DNA of 37,991 nucleotides from the NCBI GenBank assembly GCA_017434025.1, contig JAFRGC010000079.1:1-37991 (forward strand). Direction: 5' to 3'. Shown here piece by piece: positions 14,801-22,180 of this stretch. A program made the position numbers and the translations under genes. The stretch is from Mogibacterium sp. (GTDB lineage Bacteria > Bacillota > Clostridia > Peptostreptococcales > Anaerovoracaceae). The notes beneath the pieces are model-generated. The model was given only the letters and a program-made list of their open reading frames with translations, did not search any database and was not told where the DNA came from. The stretch's first letter is position 1, and the number at the start of each line of letters is the position of its first letter.

Positions 14801-16024
14801 TTAGTCAAGAGAGAGATGCTGTGGTACGCCTTCTGAGAAGTAAGGTTCTATCTCACCCATGATCAGCGGACGTCCGTATTTGATGAATTCATCGCTTACA
14901 TAAGTCCCGTCATTGATGATCCATTCAAGTGGAACCATGCGCTCCACATTAGCGATCTCATGGATATCGAACTGGTCGTAAGTGACCAGATACGGATTCC
15001 TTGACGTAACCTGGATCGTGATCATGCTGCCGGTGTTTCCTTCGAACGCCTTCTTGGCTGCAAGATATCCTACATTGAACGCTTCTTCCGCGTCAGTACG
15101 GGAAACGATATGCGAAGCACATCTCTGAAGCGTTGAGAATTCGATAGCTCTTGCTTTGATTCCGGTCTTCTCGCTTACCAGCGAAGCGAGATATGTACCG
15201 ACGCCTGACAGCTGTTTGTGTCCGAAAGCATCGAGTTTGTCACTGGTGCTTCCGAGCTCACAGACAAATCTTCCGTCTGCAAGCTTGATTCCCTCGGATA
15301 CCGCGATCGTGATCGAAGGTTTTGTCTTAGCAAGCTCCTGGACCTTCTTAACAAAGGCTTCAGGGTCAAAGCTTACTTCCGGCAGATAAATGAGATCCGG
15401 TGTCTTGGTTCCAAGTGCGGCAGCGGCTGTGAGCCAGCCTGCGTGGCGTCCCATGATCTCAACGATACATACAGATGTCCTGTATGGGCCGTAGCATTCA
15501 CTGTCCGCCATGATCTCTTTGAGCGAAGTAGCGATATACTTAGCTGCTGAACCAAAGCCCGGGCAATGATCTGTCACAGGCAGGTCGTTATCGATCGTCT
15601 TCGGGATACCCATGAATTTCTGTGGTTTGCCGTGCTGTGCGGCATAATCAGAGAGCATTTTGACAGTATCCATCGAGTCGTTTCCGCCATTATAGAGGAA
15701 ATACTGGATATCGTACTTGTCGAGGATCTCGAAAATCTTCTCGTATACATCCTCGTGCCCTTCGATCTTAGGCAGTTTATATCTGCATGAACCCAGAAAT
15801 GCGGATGGGGTTCTCTTGAGCAGCGAAATATCGCTTGCTGTCTTGACCTTCTCGCGCAGGTCTATGATGTCCTCGTGAAGGAATCCTTCAATACCGTAAT
15901 GCATTCCGTAGATCTTCTCCACGCCTGCATCTTTAGATGCCTGAATAGCTCCTGCAAGGCTTGAGTTGATGACTGCAGTCGGCCCCCCTGACTGGCCAAT
16001 GATAATGTTGCCTTTAATACTCAT
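14801..16024 (-). CDS. pfp: Pyrophosphate-type 6-phosphofructokinase
   Basis: This enzyme phosphorylates fructose 6-phosphate, probably reversibly with PPi. The 407 residues match the long phosphofructokinase group. GQSGGPTAVIN (10-20) binds the phosphoryl donor. Two diagnostic positions favour PPi over ATP: GGNDS (113-117) has Asp116 where ATP enzymes have Gly, and PKTIDND (141-147) has Lys142 where ATP enzymes have Gly. The catalytic TIDND is intact, and MGRHAGW follows near 190. It lies downstream of the transketolase halves, separated by a hairpin, and upstream of the FadR-type gene. Some group members act on sedoheptulose 7-phosphate, which would suit a pathway through transketolase. Confidence 0.88.
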   Translation of the reverse strand: MSIKGNIIIGQSGGPTAVINSSLAGAIQASKDAGVEKIYGMHYGIEGFLHEDIIDLREKVKTASDISLLKRTPSAFLGSCRYKLPKIEGHEDVYEKIFEILDKYDIQYFLYNGGNDSMDTVKMLSDYAAQHGKPQKFMGIPKTIDNDLPVTDHCPGFGSAAKYIATSLKEIMADSECYGPYRTSVCIVEIMGRHAGWLTAAAALGTKTPDLIYLPEVSFDPEAFVKKVQELAKTKPSITIAVSEGIKLADGRFVCELGSTSDKLDAFGHKQLSGVGTYLASLVSEKTGIKARAIEFSTLQRCASHIVSRTDAEEAFNVGYLAAKKAFEGNTGSMITIQVTSRNPYLVTYDQFDIHEIANVERMVPLEWIINDGTYVSDEFIKYGRPLIMGEIEPYFSEGVPQHLSLD

Positions 16025-16055
16025 AGTCGTTCTCCTGTTAGGTTTGCCTTTCAGA

Positions 16056-16091
16056 CTCCCTGCGGGGGAAAATCACTAACGCCACAGGGAG
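16056..16091 (-). terminator. Intercistronic hairpin between transketolase C and pfp
   Basis: CTCCCTG (16056-16062) pairs with CAGGGAG (16085-16091) around a 22-nt loop. No T-run follows on the minus strand, so it is more likely a processing or stabilising hairpin than a strong terminator. Confidence 0.4.
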
Positions 16092-16135
16092 CCTGATAAT
16101 GCAAGGAGGTAGTATATATAAAGATAGTTTAATTA

Positions 16136-17068
16136 CTAGAGAGCCTCAGCTGTTGCAACGATGTCCTCTACAGTGATGCCGTTCTTAGCGAGCAGTCTCT
16201 CATAAGGAGCAGACTCACCGAACTGATCCTGGATACCGATTCTCTTAACGATACCCTTGCCCATCTCTGCAACTACTTCGCATACAGCGCTGCCGAGACC
16301 ATTGATGATGTTGTGGTCCTCAACAGTAACGATCTTGCCGATCTCGTTGACACATGCCTTAACAGCTTCTACATCGAGAGGCTTAATTGTGTGCATGTCG
16401 AGAACTCTTGCGGAAATACCCTTTTCCTCGAGAGCCTTTGCTGCCTTGATAGCGAGGCAAACTGTATCACCGTTAGCGATGATAGCAACGTCCTTGCCAT
16501 CCTGAACCTGATATGCTTTGCCGATCTCGAATTCAACTTCTGGTCCATAAACCTGCTCCATAGCGTCTCTTGTGACTCTCAGGTACATTTGTCCATAGTT
16601 CTCAGCTGCGGCTCTTACAAGCCTGCGTGCCTGGTTGTAATCAGCCGGCATGATAACTGACATATTAGGAATAGTTCTGAGGATACCCATATCCTCGATA
16701 GCCTGATGGGATGCGCCGTCGTTAGCCGGTGTAAATCCACCGTGTGAGCAAGCGATCTTAACATTCAGGTTAGTATAGCAGATCTCCTGACGGATCATTT
16801 CACAGATTCTCATTGATCCGAAAGCTGCGTATGTTACTACGAACGGGATCTTGCCGCATGTTGCAAGACCAGCTGCTACTGCAGCACCGTTCTGCTCAGC
16901 AATACCTACGTTGATGTACTGATCAGGAAGCTGTTTTCTGAAATCCTGAGTTTTGCAGCTCTTACCGATATCTATGTCCAGAACAACGACATCCGGATTA
17001 TCTTTACCTACCGCTACGATCTCATCGCCAAATCCGTTACGGGTAGGGATCTTCTTCAGTTCACTCAT
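16136..17068 (-). CDS. Transketolase, C-terminal half
   Basis: This subunit pairs with the product of 17104-17946 to form a split transketolase, which moves two-carbon ketol units between sugar phosphates. The 310 residues hold the pyrimidine-binding domain, with the catalytic glutamate in NVGIAEQNGAAVAAG (E58) and the HGGFTPANDGASHQAIEDMG stretch, followed by the C-terminal transketolase domain (about 185-310). The start follows GAGGAGG. The gap from the upstream half is 35 bp. Two-gene transketolases are common in Clostridia and archaea. The gene order N-half then C-half is the normal one. Confidence 0.94.
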   Translation of the reverse strand: MSELKKIPTRNGFGDEIVAVGKDNPDVVVLDIDIGKSCKTQDFRKQLPDQYINVGIAEQNGAAVAAGLATCGKIPFVVTYAAFGSMRICEMIRQEICYTNLNVKIACSHGGFTPANDGASHQAIEDMGILRTIPNMSVIMPADYNQARRLVRAAAENYGQMYLRVTRDAMEQVYGPEVEFEIGKAYQVQDGKDVAIIANGDTVCLAIKAAKALEEKGISARVLDMHTIKPLDVEAVKACVNEIGKIVTVEDHNIINGLGSAVCEVVAEMGKGIVKRIGIQDQFGESAPYERLLAKNGITVEDIVATAEAL

Positions 17069-17103
17069 TTTATTATCCTCCTCGTTTTTCTAGTCATTAT
17101 ATA

Positions 17104-17946
17104 TCAGTCTATAAACTGAGCCTTGAGTTCTGCGATTGCCTGTGCGTACTGCTCATCGTTAGGAGCAACGCCGTGCCAGCCAAGCTGGTTCTCCATGAAG
17201 CTGACGCCCTTGCCCTTGATTGTAGTTCCGATCAGAGCCTTAGGATTGCCGTTCTGTGCTTCCGGTGCATAGCACTTGTCGATTGCAGCGCAAACTTCTT
17301 CCATATTATTTCCATCAAGATAGTATACATCCCATCCGAATGCCTTGAACTTCTCGCCGAGGTCTCCGTTAGGCATGATCTCGTCAGTTGTTCCGTCGAG
17401 CTGGAGGTTGTTGACGTCTACGAATACGATGAAGTTGTCGAGTTTATACTTGTTTGCAGTATTAGCTGCTTCCCAGATGATACCTTCCTGAGCTTCGCCG
17501 TCTCCGAGTACACAGAATACCTTGTAGTCCTTCTTGTTCATCTTGCCGCCGAGAGCCATTCCAGCTGCACAAGCCATGCCCTGTCCGAGGGAGCCTGTTG
17601 AAATGTCGATGCCCGGGCACTTAATCATCGAAGGATGTCCCTGCAGAGGGGATCCTTCCTTACGGAGTGTATCAAGTACTTCTTCAGGGAAATATCCGAG
17701 TGTAGCAAGGCAAGCATACTGGATCGGGCATACATGACCCTTGGAGAGGACCATTCTGTCACGGTCTGCCCACTGAGGGTTCTTCGGGTCTACGTTCATG
17801 TACTTGAAGTAGCATGCTGTGACGAATTCTGCTGCTGACAGGGATCCGCCTGGATGTCCGGACTGCGCTTTGTAGATCATATCAACGACCTTGATACGCA
17901 TTTCCGTTGCTTTGTTCTTAAGATCTTTCATGGAAATGTCTTTCAT
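17104..17946 (-). CDS. Transketolase, N-terminal half
   Basis: This is the thiamine-diphosphate binding half (280 aa) of the split transketolase. GHPGGSLSAAE (30-40) is the family's start signature. The Mg/TPP motif is GDG (148-150, in VFCVLGDGEAQEG) with the closing asparagines at 179-180 (DVNN). H71 in LSKGHV and STGSLGQG (117-124) are further active-site stretches. The start follows AAGGAGA. It is 77 bp downstream of the dehydrogenase gene and 35 bp upstream of the C-half. Confidence 0.95.
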   Translation of the reverse strand: MKDISMKDLKNKATEMRIKVVDMIYKAQSGHPGGSLSAAEFVTACYFKYMNVDPKNPQWADRDRMVLSKGHVCPIQYACLATLGYFPEEVLDTLRKEGSPLQGHPSMIKCPGIDISTGSLGQGMACAAGMALGGKMNKKDYKVFCVLGDGEAQEGIIWEAANTANKYKLDNFIVFVDVNNLQLDGTTDEIMPNGDLGEKFKAFGWDVYYLDGNNMEEVCAAIDKCYAPEAQNGNPKALIGTTIKGKGVSFMENQLGWHGVAPNDEQYAQAIAELKAQFID

Positions 17947-18023
17947 AGTGTCTCCTTCGCTTAATCTGCTTGAGGTGTGTTATATTATTGCTCCGAGTGA
18001 TAATTGATCGTTCTTCGTGTGGA

Positions 18024-18962
18024 TTAATATCCAAGGTACAGTGACTGCTTAGCAAGAACGAGGTTGAGAATGATCTCGTTGCAAGGAGTCGGGATACCGT
18101 ACTGCTCGCCAAGCTTCACTACTGCGCCGTTGATGATCCTGATCTCTGTCTCGCGCTGATGTGTTACTGCCTGCACCATCGAGCTGATTGTCTCGTCTGT
18201 AGCGCGGGATACTTCATAAGCGTGCTCCAGTTCCTCTTCGTAGTTCAGTGTGCAGCCTGCTGCGTTTGCTACTTCGATAGCTTCTTTGATAAGTCTCTTT
18301 GCAAGTTCGTTAGCATACGGGTTCTTGCTGATGAATCCATTCGGTGTTCCCAGCAGAGCGCTTACGCCGTTGATAGCAACGTTAGCGGAGAGCTTGTGCC
18401 AAATAGCGTTCATTACGTTCTCGTGTACATCGACTTCGAGGCCAGCCTCGCGGAATGCTTCTGCAACTTCCTCGACCTTAGCCATAGGAGCCTTCGGTGA
18501 ACCCATATTTGTGGAACCGTAACCAGTGTGTCTTACATGTCCCGGTGCGATCGGTGTTGCTCCGAAAGCGGTGTTTCCGATGATGATCTGCTCTTCTGGA
18601 ACTACCTTAGCGATCTCATCGTAGTTGCCGTATCCGTTCTGCAGGCACAGGATCATTGTGTGCTCGTCGATCATTGGAAGTGCGTTACGTACAGCTGCTT
18701 CCAGGAACTTGTAATGGACAAATACTATGAGAAGATCTACTACGCCGATCTCCTTCGGATCAGTAGTAGCGATCGCAGGATGGACGGAGATGGTCTCGCC
18801 ATTGCCGTATCCCGGTGCACAGCAGTCAAGAAGGATTCCGTTCTTCTTGATGTTCTCGATAACCGGCTCATAGGTGTCCAGTACGCATACTTCGTGTTTC
18901 TGCAGAAGATAGGCTGCATAGCAGCTTCCGATAGCTCCACATCCGACAAATCCAATTCTCAT
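18024..18962 (-). CDS. Ketopantoate reductase family oxidoreductase
   Basis: This NAD(P)-dependent reductase of the PanE/ApbA family (312 aa) reduces a 2-oxo acid to a 2-hydroxy acid or runs in reverse. The Rossmann motif is GFVGCGAIGS (4-13), LQNG is at 107-110, and the family's catalytic lysine is K190 in WHKLSANVAINGVSALLG, with N194 and N198. No pantothenate genes are nearby. It heads a block with transketolase, phosphofructokinase, TRAP and RpiB genes, so a role on a branched or sugar-derived hydroxy acid is likelier than pantothenate synthesis (inference). The start follows AAGGAGG. An inverted repeat with the same GTCTGAC core as the dctP palindrome lies about 90 bp upstream. Confidence 0.88.
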   Translation of the reverse strand: MRIGFVGCGAIGSCYAAYLLQKHEVCVLDTYEPVIENIKKNGILLDCCAPGYGNGETISVHPAIATTDPKEIGVVDLLIVFVHYKFLEAAVRNALPMIDEHTMILCLQNGYGNYDEIAKVVPEEQIIIGNTAFGATPIAPGHVRHTGYGSTNMGSPKAPMAKVEEVAEAFREAGLEVDVHENVMNAIWHKLSANVAINGVSALLGTPNGFISKNPYANELAKRLIKEAIEVANAAGCTLNYEEELEHAYEVSRATDETISSMVQAVTHQRETEIRIINGAVVKLGEQYGIPTPCNEIILNLVLAKQSLYLGY

Positions 18963-19039
18963 GATCAGTTTTCCTCCTTAATATTCGCGGGTGATCAGTC
19001 TAATATTGCTTTAAAAAGGTTGTTAATTTGTTACTTATT

Positions 19040-19069
19040 TGTCATATGTCTTTTGTCTGACATATGACA
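19040..19069. promoter_or_regulatory. Inverted repeat upstream of the dehydrogenase gene
   Basis: TGTCATATGTC (19040-19050) and GACATATGACA (19059-19069) are perfect 11-bp arms. Inside lies TGTCTGACA (19054-19062), the same GTCTGAC core as in the dctP palindrome. It is a candidate operator for one or both FadR-type regulators. Confidence 0.55.
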
Positions 19070-19149
19070 CTTGTATTCTATGTTCTACTTATAAAATACG
19101 CAACCTTTTTTTGTGAAAAATAATTTTTTAACAAGATTTTATACACAGG

Positions 19150-19187
19150 AAAACAAAGGAGAGGGGCATTACAGCATCCTCCTCTCC
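19150..19187 (-). terminator. Terminator of upp
   Basis: GGAGAGG pairs with CCTCTCC (19158-19164 with 19181-19187); on the minus strand the stem is followed by TTTGTTTT. It lies about 60 bp after the upp stop. Confidence 0.7.
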
Positions 19188-19247
19188 AACTGCTACTATA
19201 TATTGTTATCCTATTATATATATACATCTAATCAAGTCTGCTCTGTG

Positions 19248-19877
19248 CTACTTCGTTCCGAATATCCTGTCGCCGGCATCGCCAAGACCAGGTACGATGT
19301 AAGCGTTCTCGTTCAGATGAGCATCCTTCGCAGCGATATAGATATCGACGTCCGGATGTGCTTTGGTCAGAGCTTCGATCCCTTCCGGAGCCGCGATCAG
19401 GAACATAAGGCTGATATCCTTAGCTCCTCTCTTCTTGACGAAGTCTACAGCTGCGATCGCGCTGCCGCCTGTTGCGAGCATCGGGTCTACGATGATGACC
19501 TTTCTCTTGTCTATATCCTCAGGGAGTTTGCAGTAGTATTCTACCGGCTCGTGGGTCTCCGGATCTCTGTAGAGGCCTACGTGTCCGACTTTGGCGTTAG
19601 GGATGATCTCCAGCATGCCGTCAACAAATCCAAGTCCGGCTCTCAGGATCGGAACGATCGCCACGTCCAGGCCCTTGAGCATTTTGACTGTTGTCGGGCA
19701 TATTGGTGTCTCAATATCGACTTCCATTGTCGGCAGATCTCTGGTGACTTCAAATGCCATCAGCATCGCTACTTCTCTTGCCAGGTCTCTGAACTCTTTG
19801 CTTGTAGTGTTCTTGTCCCTCATCATCGATACCTTGTGCTGGATCAGCGGGTGATCGAATACCATTATCTTGCCCAT
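19248..19877 (-). CDS. upp: Uracil phosphoribosyltransferase
   Basis: This pyrimidine-salvage enzyme makes UMP from uracil and PRPP. Its 209 residues are the standard length. The PRPP loop is [21 protein letters not shown] (about 131-151), preceded by [14 protein letters not shown] (77-90), and the uracil-binding C-terminus ends [16 protein letters not shown]. The start follows CGGAGGT. It is 67 bp downstream of sua5 and has its own terminator. In many Firmicutes the same genes (prfA, sua5, rpiB, upp) are clustered; here rpiB is about 10 kb away. Confidence 0.96.
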   Translation of the reverse strand: MGKIMVFDHPLIQHKVSMMRDKNTTSKEFRDLAREVAMLMAFEVTRDLPTMEVDIETPICPTTVKMLKGLDVAIVPILRAGLGFVDGMLEIIPNAKVGHVGLYRDPETHEPVEYYCKLPEDIDKRKVIIVDPMLATGGSAIAAVDFVKKRGAKDISLMFLIAAPEGIEALTKAHPDVDIYIAAKDAHLNENAYIVPGLGDAGDRIFGTK

Positions 19878-19944
19878 TCGTTACCTCCGTGTTGAATTCT
19901 GTTTAGATTGTTGTAATTATATTATAAAGTCTGTCCCTCGGCCC

Positions 19945-20973
19945 TTATTTTACGTCGTACCCGGCGCTCTTGAGCATGCGGTTCATAACGCTGAAGCCCA
20001 ATCCTGATTCCTCCAGCGTCCTGATCAGGATGATATCATATCCCTGCCTGTCGAACTCGCGGAGATCAGCGAAAAGTCTGTGTGCCGCCCCGCGAACATC
20101 ATCGCCGTAGTCGATCACGGCAACTCTCTGCCCATGCTTGCGCGCCTCGAGTCCTATCGCTGTCGCTTTGACGCGGAACTCATAATCATTGCCTTCGAGC
20201 AATGTTACCTTGGCGTCCGGTGAATAATGGACATACTTCATTCCAGGTGACTTCGGTGCAAACTCTTCGTCTGCCACGCCGTCTCCCGGATCTGCGAGAT
20301 GATCTGGTTCTTCCAGCAGGTGCTTATCCAGGGCTACCTCCTTGCCGAGAACTGCTTCGAGCCACTCTCGTGTGATCAGTCCCGGTCTGAGTATCGTAGG
20401 CACCTCACCGGTCATGTCGAGAACCGTCGACTCAATACCTACATCGCACTGTTCCCCCATGATGACACCGTCTATCCTGCCGTCCATGTCCTCGAGGACA
20501 TCCGCGGCTGTTGTCGGGCTTGGTTTGCCTGAAAGGTTGGCGCTCGGTGCTGCGATCGGCCTGCCTGCTGCGCGGATAAACCTCTGCGCTGTCTCATTGG
20601 ACGGCATCCTGATCGCTACCGTGTCAAGCCCTCCTGTCGTAGCATCCGGAACGGATTCTGCCTTAGGGAAGACCAGCGTCAGCGGTCCCGGCCAGAATGT
20701 TCCGATCAGCTTGAGCGCGTCCTCGGAGATCGAAGCTCTGCCGTTACGCACCAGCGGCTCCAGGTCCATCGCGTCAGCGATATGGACGATCATCGGATTG
20801 TCGGAAGGTCTGCCTTTGGCTTCGTATACCGACCTCACTGCTTCCTGATCGAGCGCATCAGCGCCGAGTCCGTAAACGGTCTCAGTCGGAAAAGCGATAA
20901 GCCCGCCGCAGACGATCAGTTCTCCGGCTTTCCGGATATCTTCTTCACTTGTCGTTAACCTTAATGTTTTCAC
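19945..20973 (-). CDS. ywlC: L-threonylcarbamoyladenylate synthase (Sua5/YwlC)
   Basis: This enzyme makes threonylcarbamoyl-AMP from Thr, bicarbonate and ATP for t6A modification of ANN-decoding tRNAs. The 342 residues are the long Sua5 form: the YrdC-type catalytic domain (1-205; GGLIAFPTETVYGLG at 23-37, KGRPSDNPMIVH at 53-64, APSANLSGKPSPT near 142) followed by a linker and a C-terminal Sua5 domain (about 250-342). The start is GTG at 20973, only 5 bp after the prfA stop, with no clear ribosome site, so translation is probably coupled to prfA. Confidence 0.94.
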   Translation of the reverse strand: MKTLRLTTSEEDIRKAGELIVCGGLIAFPTETVYGLGADALDQEAVRSVYEAKGRPSDNPMIVHIADAMDLEPLVRNGRASISEDALKLIGTFWPGPLTLVFPKAESVPDATTGGLDTVAIRMPSNETAQRFIRAAGRPIAAPSANLSGKPSPTTAADVLEDMDGRIDGVIMGEQCDVGIESTVLDMTGEVPTILRPGLITREWLEAVLGKEVALDKHLLEEPDHLADPGDGVADEEFAPKSPGMKYVHYSPDAKVTLLEGNDYEFRVKATAIGLEARKHGQRVAVIDYGDDVRGAAHRLFADLREFDRQGYDIILIRTLEESGLGFSVMNRMLKSAGYDVK

Positions 20974-20978
20974 TATTA

Positions 20979-22046
20979 TTAGCCGAAATCTCTCATCTTC
21001 TCGGCCTGATCAGCAGCGATCAGTCCGTCTACAGCCTCGTCGATATCTCCATCGAGGAACTGCTCGAGTTTGTAAAGTGTCAGGTTGATCCTGTGGTCGG
21101 TCATCCTGCCCTGCGGGAAGTTATATGTCCTGATACGCTCCGACCTGTCGCCGGAACCGACCTGGCTCTTCCTGTCAGCAGAGATCTTGTCATTCTGCTC
21201 CTGGACCATCTTGTCGTAGAGTCTTGCCTTGAGTACTCTCATGGCCTTCTCTCTGTTCTGGATCTGCGACTTCTCATCCTGGCATGTGACAACGATGCCT
21301 GTCGGCAGATGTGTCATTCTTACAGCGGAGTCGGTCGTGTTGACGCACTGTCCGCCGTTGCCGGATGCCCTGTATACGTCGACTTTGACATCGTTCGGGT
21401 TGATCTCAACTTCAACGTCATCGACCTCCGGTAGAACAGCGACTGTCGCTGCGGATGTGTGGATCCTGCCGGAAGACTCTGTCTCAGGGACTCTCTGCAC
21501 TCTGTGGACACCGGACTCGAACTTGAGCCTTGAATAAGCGCCCTTGCCCTTGATCATGACTACAGCTTCTTTGATGCCGCCGATACCGGTATCGCTGATC
21601 TCGATGATCTCGGCTTTCCATCTGCGGCGCTCAGCATATCTCAGATACATTCTCAGCAGATCGTTGCCGAAAAGTGCAGCTTCCTCGCCGCCCGTACCTG
21701 CCCTGATCTCCAGAATGACGTTCTTGTCATCGTTAGGGTCCTTAGGAAGCAGCAGCACCTTGAGATCGTCCTGGGCTTTGGCCATCTTCTCTTCGAGTTC
21801 TTTCGCCTCTTCCTTGGCCATCTCTCTCATCTCTTCGTCATCCTCAAGATCCATGATCTCTCTCGCGTCAGCAAGGTCGCTCTGCATCTTGCGGTAAGAC
21901 TCATACGCCCTGACGATCGGCTCGATCTCAGCCATTTCTTTCATGTATTTCTGCCAGCTCTTCTGATCGGAGATGACAGCAGGATCAGCGACCTTCTCGC
22001 TGAGTTCCTGATATTTCTCAGTTATAAAATCCAGTTTATCAAACAT
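20979..22046 (-). CDS. prfA: Peptide chain release factor 1
   Basis: Class I release factor for UAA and UAG stops. The start at 22046 (355 aa, [10 protein letters not shown]) follows AGAGG by 7 nt; an in-frame ATG 30 bp upstream has no ribosome site. The stop-codon reading tripeptide is PET (187-189, P-x-T of RF1, not the SPF of RF2) and the catalytic GGQ is at 231-233 ([11 protein letters not shown]). It is followed directly by sua5. The methyltransferase gene prmC, which often lies between or beside these two and modifies the GGQ glutamine, is absent from this spot. Confidence 0.96.
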   Translation of the reverse strand: MFDKLDFITEKYQELSEKVADPAVISDQKSWQKYMKEMAEIEPIVRAYESYRKMQSDLADAREIMDLEDDEEMREMAKEEAKELEEKMAKAQDDLKVLLLPKDPNDDKNVILEIRAGTGGEEAALFGNDLLRMYLRYAERRRWKAEIIEISDTGIGGIKEAVVMIKGKGAYSRLKFESGVHRVQRVPETESSGRIHTSAATVAVLPEVDDVEVEINPNDVKVDVYRASGNGGQCVNTTDSAVRMTHLPTGIVVTCQDEKSQIQNREKAMRVLKARLYDKMVQEQNDKISADRKSQVGSGDRSERIRTYNFPQGRMTDHRINLTLYKLEQFLDGDIDEAVDGLIAADQAEKMRDFG

Positions 22047-22100
22047 TTTCTTACCTCTTTCTGTACGCAAAATCAATAACGGATAGTCTCATCACTTCCG

Positions 22101-22142
22101 CTATCGTCCTTCCAGTATTCTGCGTCCAGTTCTATCGGTCAT
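22101..22142 (-). CDS. Possible mini-ORF upstream of prfA
   Basis: A 13-codon ORF (MTDRTGRRILEGR, stop TAG) lies between the aminotransferase-fusion gene and prfA. It has a good ribosome site, AGGAG with 7-nt spacing, better than many full genes here. The +1 frame across the same stretch is open and ends in TGA (reading [20 protein letters not shown] before the stop), so this may be a decayed small gene with a one-base shift or a leader ORF. Coding status is uncertain. The stop codon is UAG, which only RF1 reads. Confidence 0.3.
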   Translation of the reverse strand: MTDRTGRRILEGR

Positions 22143-22180
22143 AGTTATTCTCCTGTTAAGTCTTAAACCAATTAATTATA

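Noticed and set aside
18024-18962. Assignment as pantothenate gene panE
   Set aside because: The family fits, but no panB, panC or panD lies nearby and the neighbours are sugar genes, so no symbol was given.
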